From NCBI GenBank assembly GCA_900552295.1, contig URZB01000123.1, forward strand, positions 1 to 5,324: a DNA stretch of 5,324 bases. Reading direction: 5' to 3'. Position numbers and translations under genes: made by a program. Under the pieces are notes generated by a model that searched no databases, was not told the DNA's origin, and saw nothing but the letters and a program-made list of their open reading frames with translations. How positions within the stretch are numbered: position 1 is the first letter of the stretch; every line of letters begins with the position of its first letter. Origin of the DNA: an uncultured Collinsella sp. (GTDB taxonomy: Bacteria > Actinomycetota > Coriobacteriia > Coriobacteriales > Coriobacteriaceae). Shown in pieces: positions 5,027 to 5,324 of this stretch.

Positions 5027-5279
5027 CTACTCGGTAAACGCGTTACCGACGCTGTTGCCACCCACATACGTCTCGACCAGGGTAAGGTCGGGATTGAACA
5101 CGACAAAGTCGGCGTCGCGACCGGGCATAATGCTACTGCACCTGTCGTCGACATGAGCTAGCAACCGATGCCGAGGCCGCTGCACAAGCTCCTACAGCTC
5201 GGTCACGACAACGCCGTTGTAAACCTCGTCCCAACGATCCATAACCAAGTGGCCAGTCATGGGATCCATGGCATTGAGC
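5027..5279 (-). pseudogene. nagA: C-terminal end of probable N-acetylglucosamine-6-phosphate deacetylase, disrupted and truncated by contig end
   Basis: The last ~42 residues before the TAG at 5029-5027 (VDDRCSSIMPGRDADFVVFN..., to GNAFTE) look like an amidohydrolase C-terminus of NagA type, where a GSI.PGKDADFVVF block ends the protein. NagA deacetylates GlcNAc-6-phosphate in amino-sugar and sialate breakdown. Upstream the frame is broken. A segment reading ACAAASASVASSC (5189-5151) lies in another frame, as if one G were missing before 5189 and about five bases (expected Gly-Val) near 5151. A TAG (5194-5192) interrupts the original frame, after which LVMDRWDEVYNGVVVTEL precedes it in frame. 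Together these restore a plausible NagA order. All disruptions lie within about 130 bases of the adapter, so poor consensus is as likely as true decay. Only the extreme C-terminus is secure; another amidohydrolase is possible. Confidence 0.55.
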
Positions 5280-5324
5280 CTGTCTCTTATACACATCTCC
5301 GAGCCCACGAGACGGAGCTACATC
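5280..5324 (-). other. Illumina Nextera adapter (i7 side), sequencing artefact
   Basis: Reverse complement of the left-end adapter. The Tn5 mosaic end is 5280-5298, the read-2 linker 5299-5313, the index GGAGCTAC 5314-5321, and ATC begins the P7 primer. It matches bases 5-49 exactly in reverse complement over 45 bp. Presence at both ends fits read-through of short inserts. Confidence 0.99.

Noticed and set aside
4074..5156. Long plus-strand open frame (360 codons)
   Set aside because: It runs through the tRNA-Thr, its terminator and the antisense of yhcH, which are all well supported, and has no domain of its own.
1..5324. Composite transposon bounded by terminal inverted repeats
   Set aside because: The terminal repeats are sequencing adapter with index and P7 bases; there is no transposase gene.

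Overview
The window is a complete short-read contig, not a slice of a longer chromosome. Both ends (1-49 and 5280-5324) are Illumina Nextera adapter carrying the same i7-side sequence, so native DNA runs only from about 50 to 5279. High GC, compact intergenic regions with strong hairpin terminators, and a mix of lactose-phosphate, PTS mannose-family and amino-sugar genes suggest a gut member of the Coriobacteriia (Collinsella-like). That assignment is an inference from style and gene content, not from a marker gene.

Left part (50-3328), lactose/galactose use. A 5'-truncated lacG (6-phospho-beta-galactosidase, GH1) with all catalytic and phosphate-binding residues in the retained part ends at a strong terminator. 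Convergent to it is a DeoR-family repressor with a GTG start. Divergent from the repressor is galM (aldose 1-epimerase), also followed by a strong hairpin terminator. LacG splits PTS-imported lactose-6-phosphate into galactose-6-phosphate and glucose, the repressor probably senses a sugar phosphate, and GalM equilibrates free hexose anomers. The repressor/galM intergenic region holds nested inverted repeats that are candidate operators.

Middle part (3329-4342). A 152-bp palindromic element with perfect 25-bp inverted arms lies downstream of galM and looks like a dispersed, MITE-like or structured-RNA repeat. Next, on the minus strand, is a solitary mannose-family PTS EIIB whose phosphorylatable histidine is replaced by tyrosine. 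A tRNA-Thr (anticodon CGT, CCA encoded) follows, with its own promoter and a UUCG-capped terminator.

Right part (4343-5279), minus strand. yhcH (YhcH/YjgK/YiaL family, probable sialic acid or sugar anomerase) is preceded by the C-terminal end of what is probably nagA, spaced like an operon, with an elaborate terminator downstream of yhcH. The nagA end is disrupted by a stop codon and two apparent frameshifts close to the contig edge, which may be real decay or poor consensus.

No convincing new multi-gene system is present. The observations most worth following are the His-to-Tyr EIIB, the 152-bp palindromic element and the intergenic repeat next to the repressor gene.
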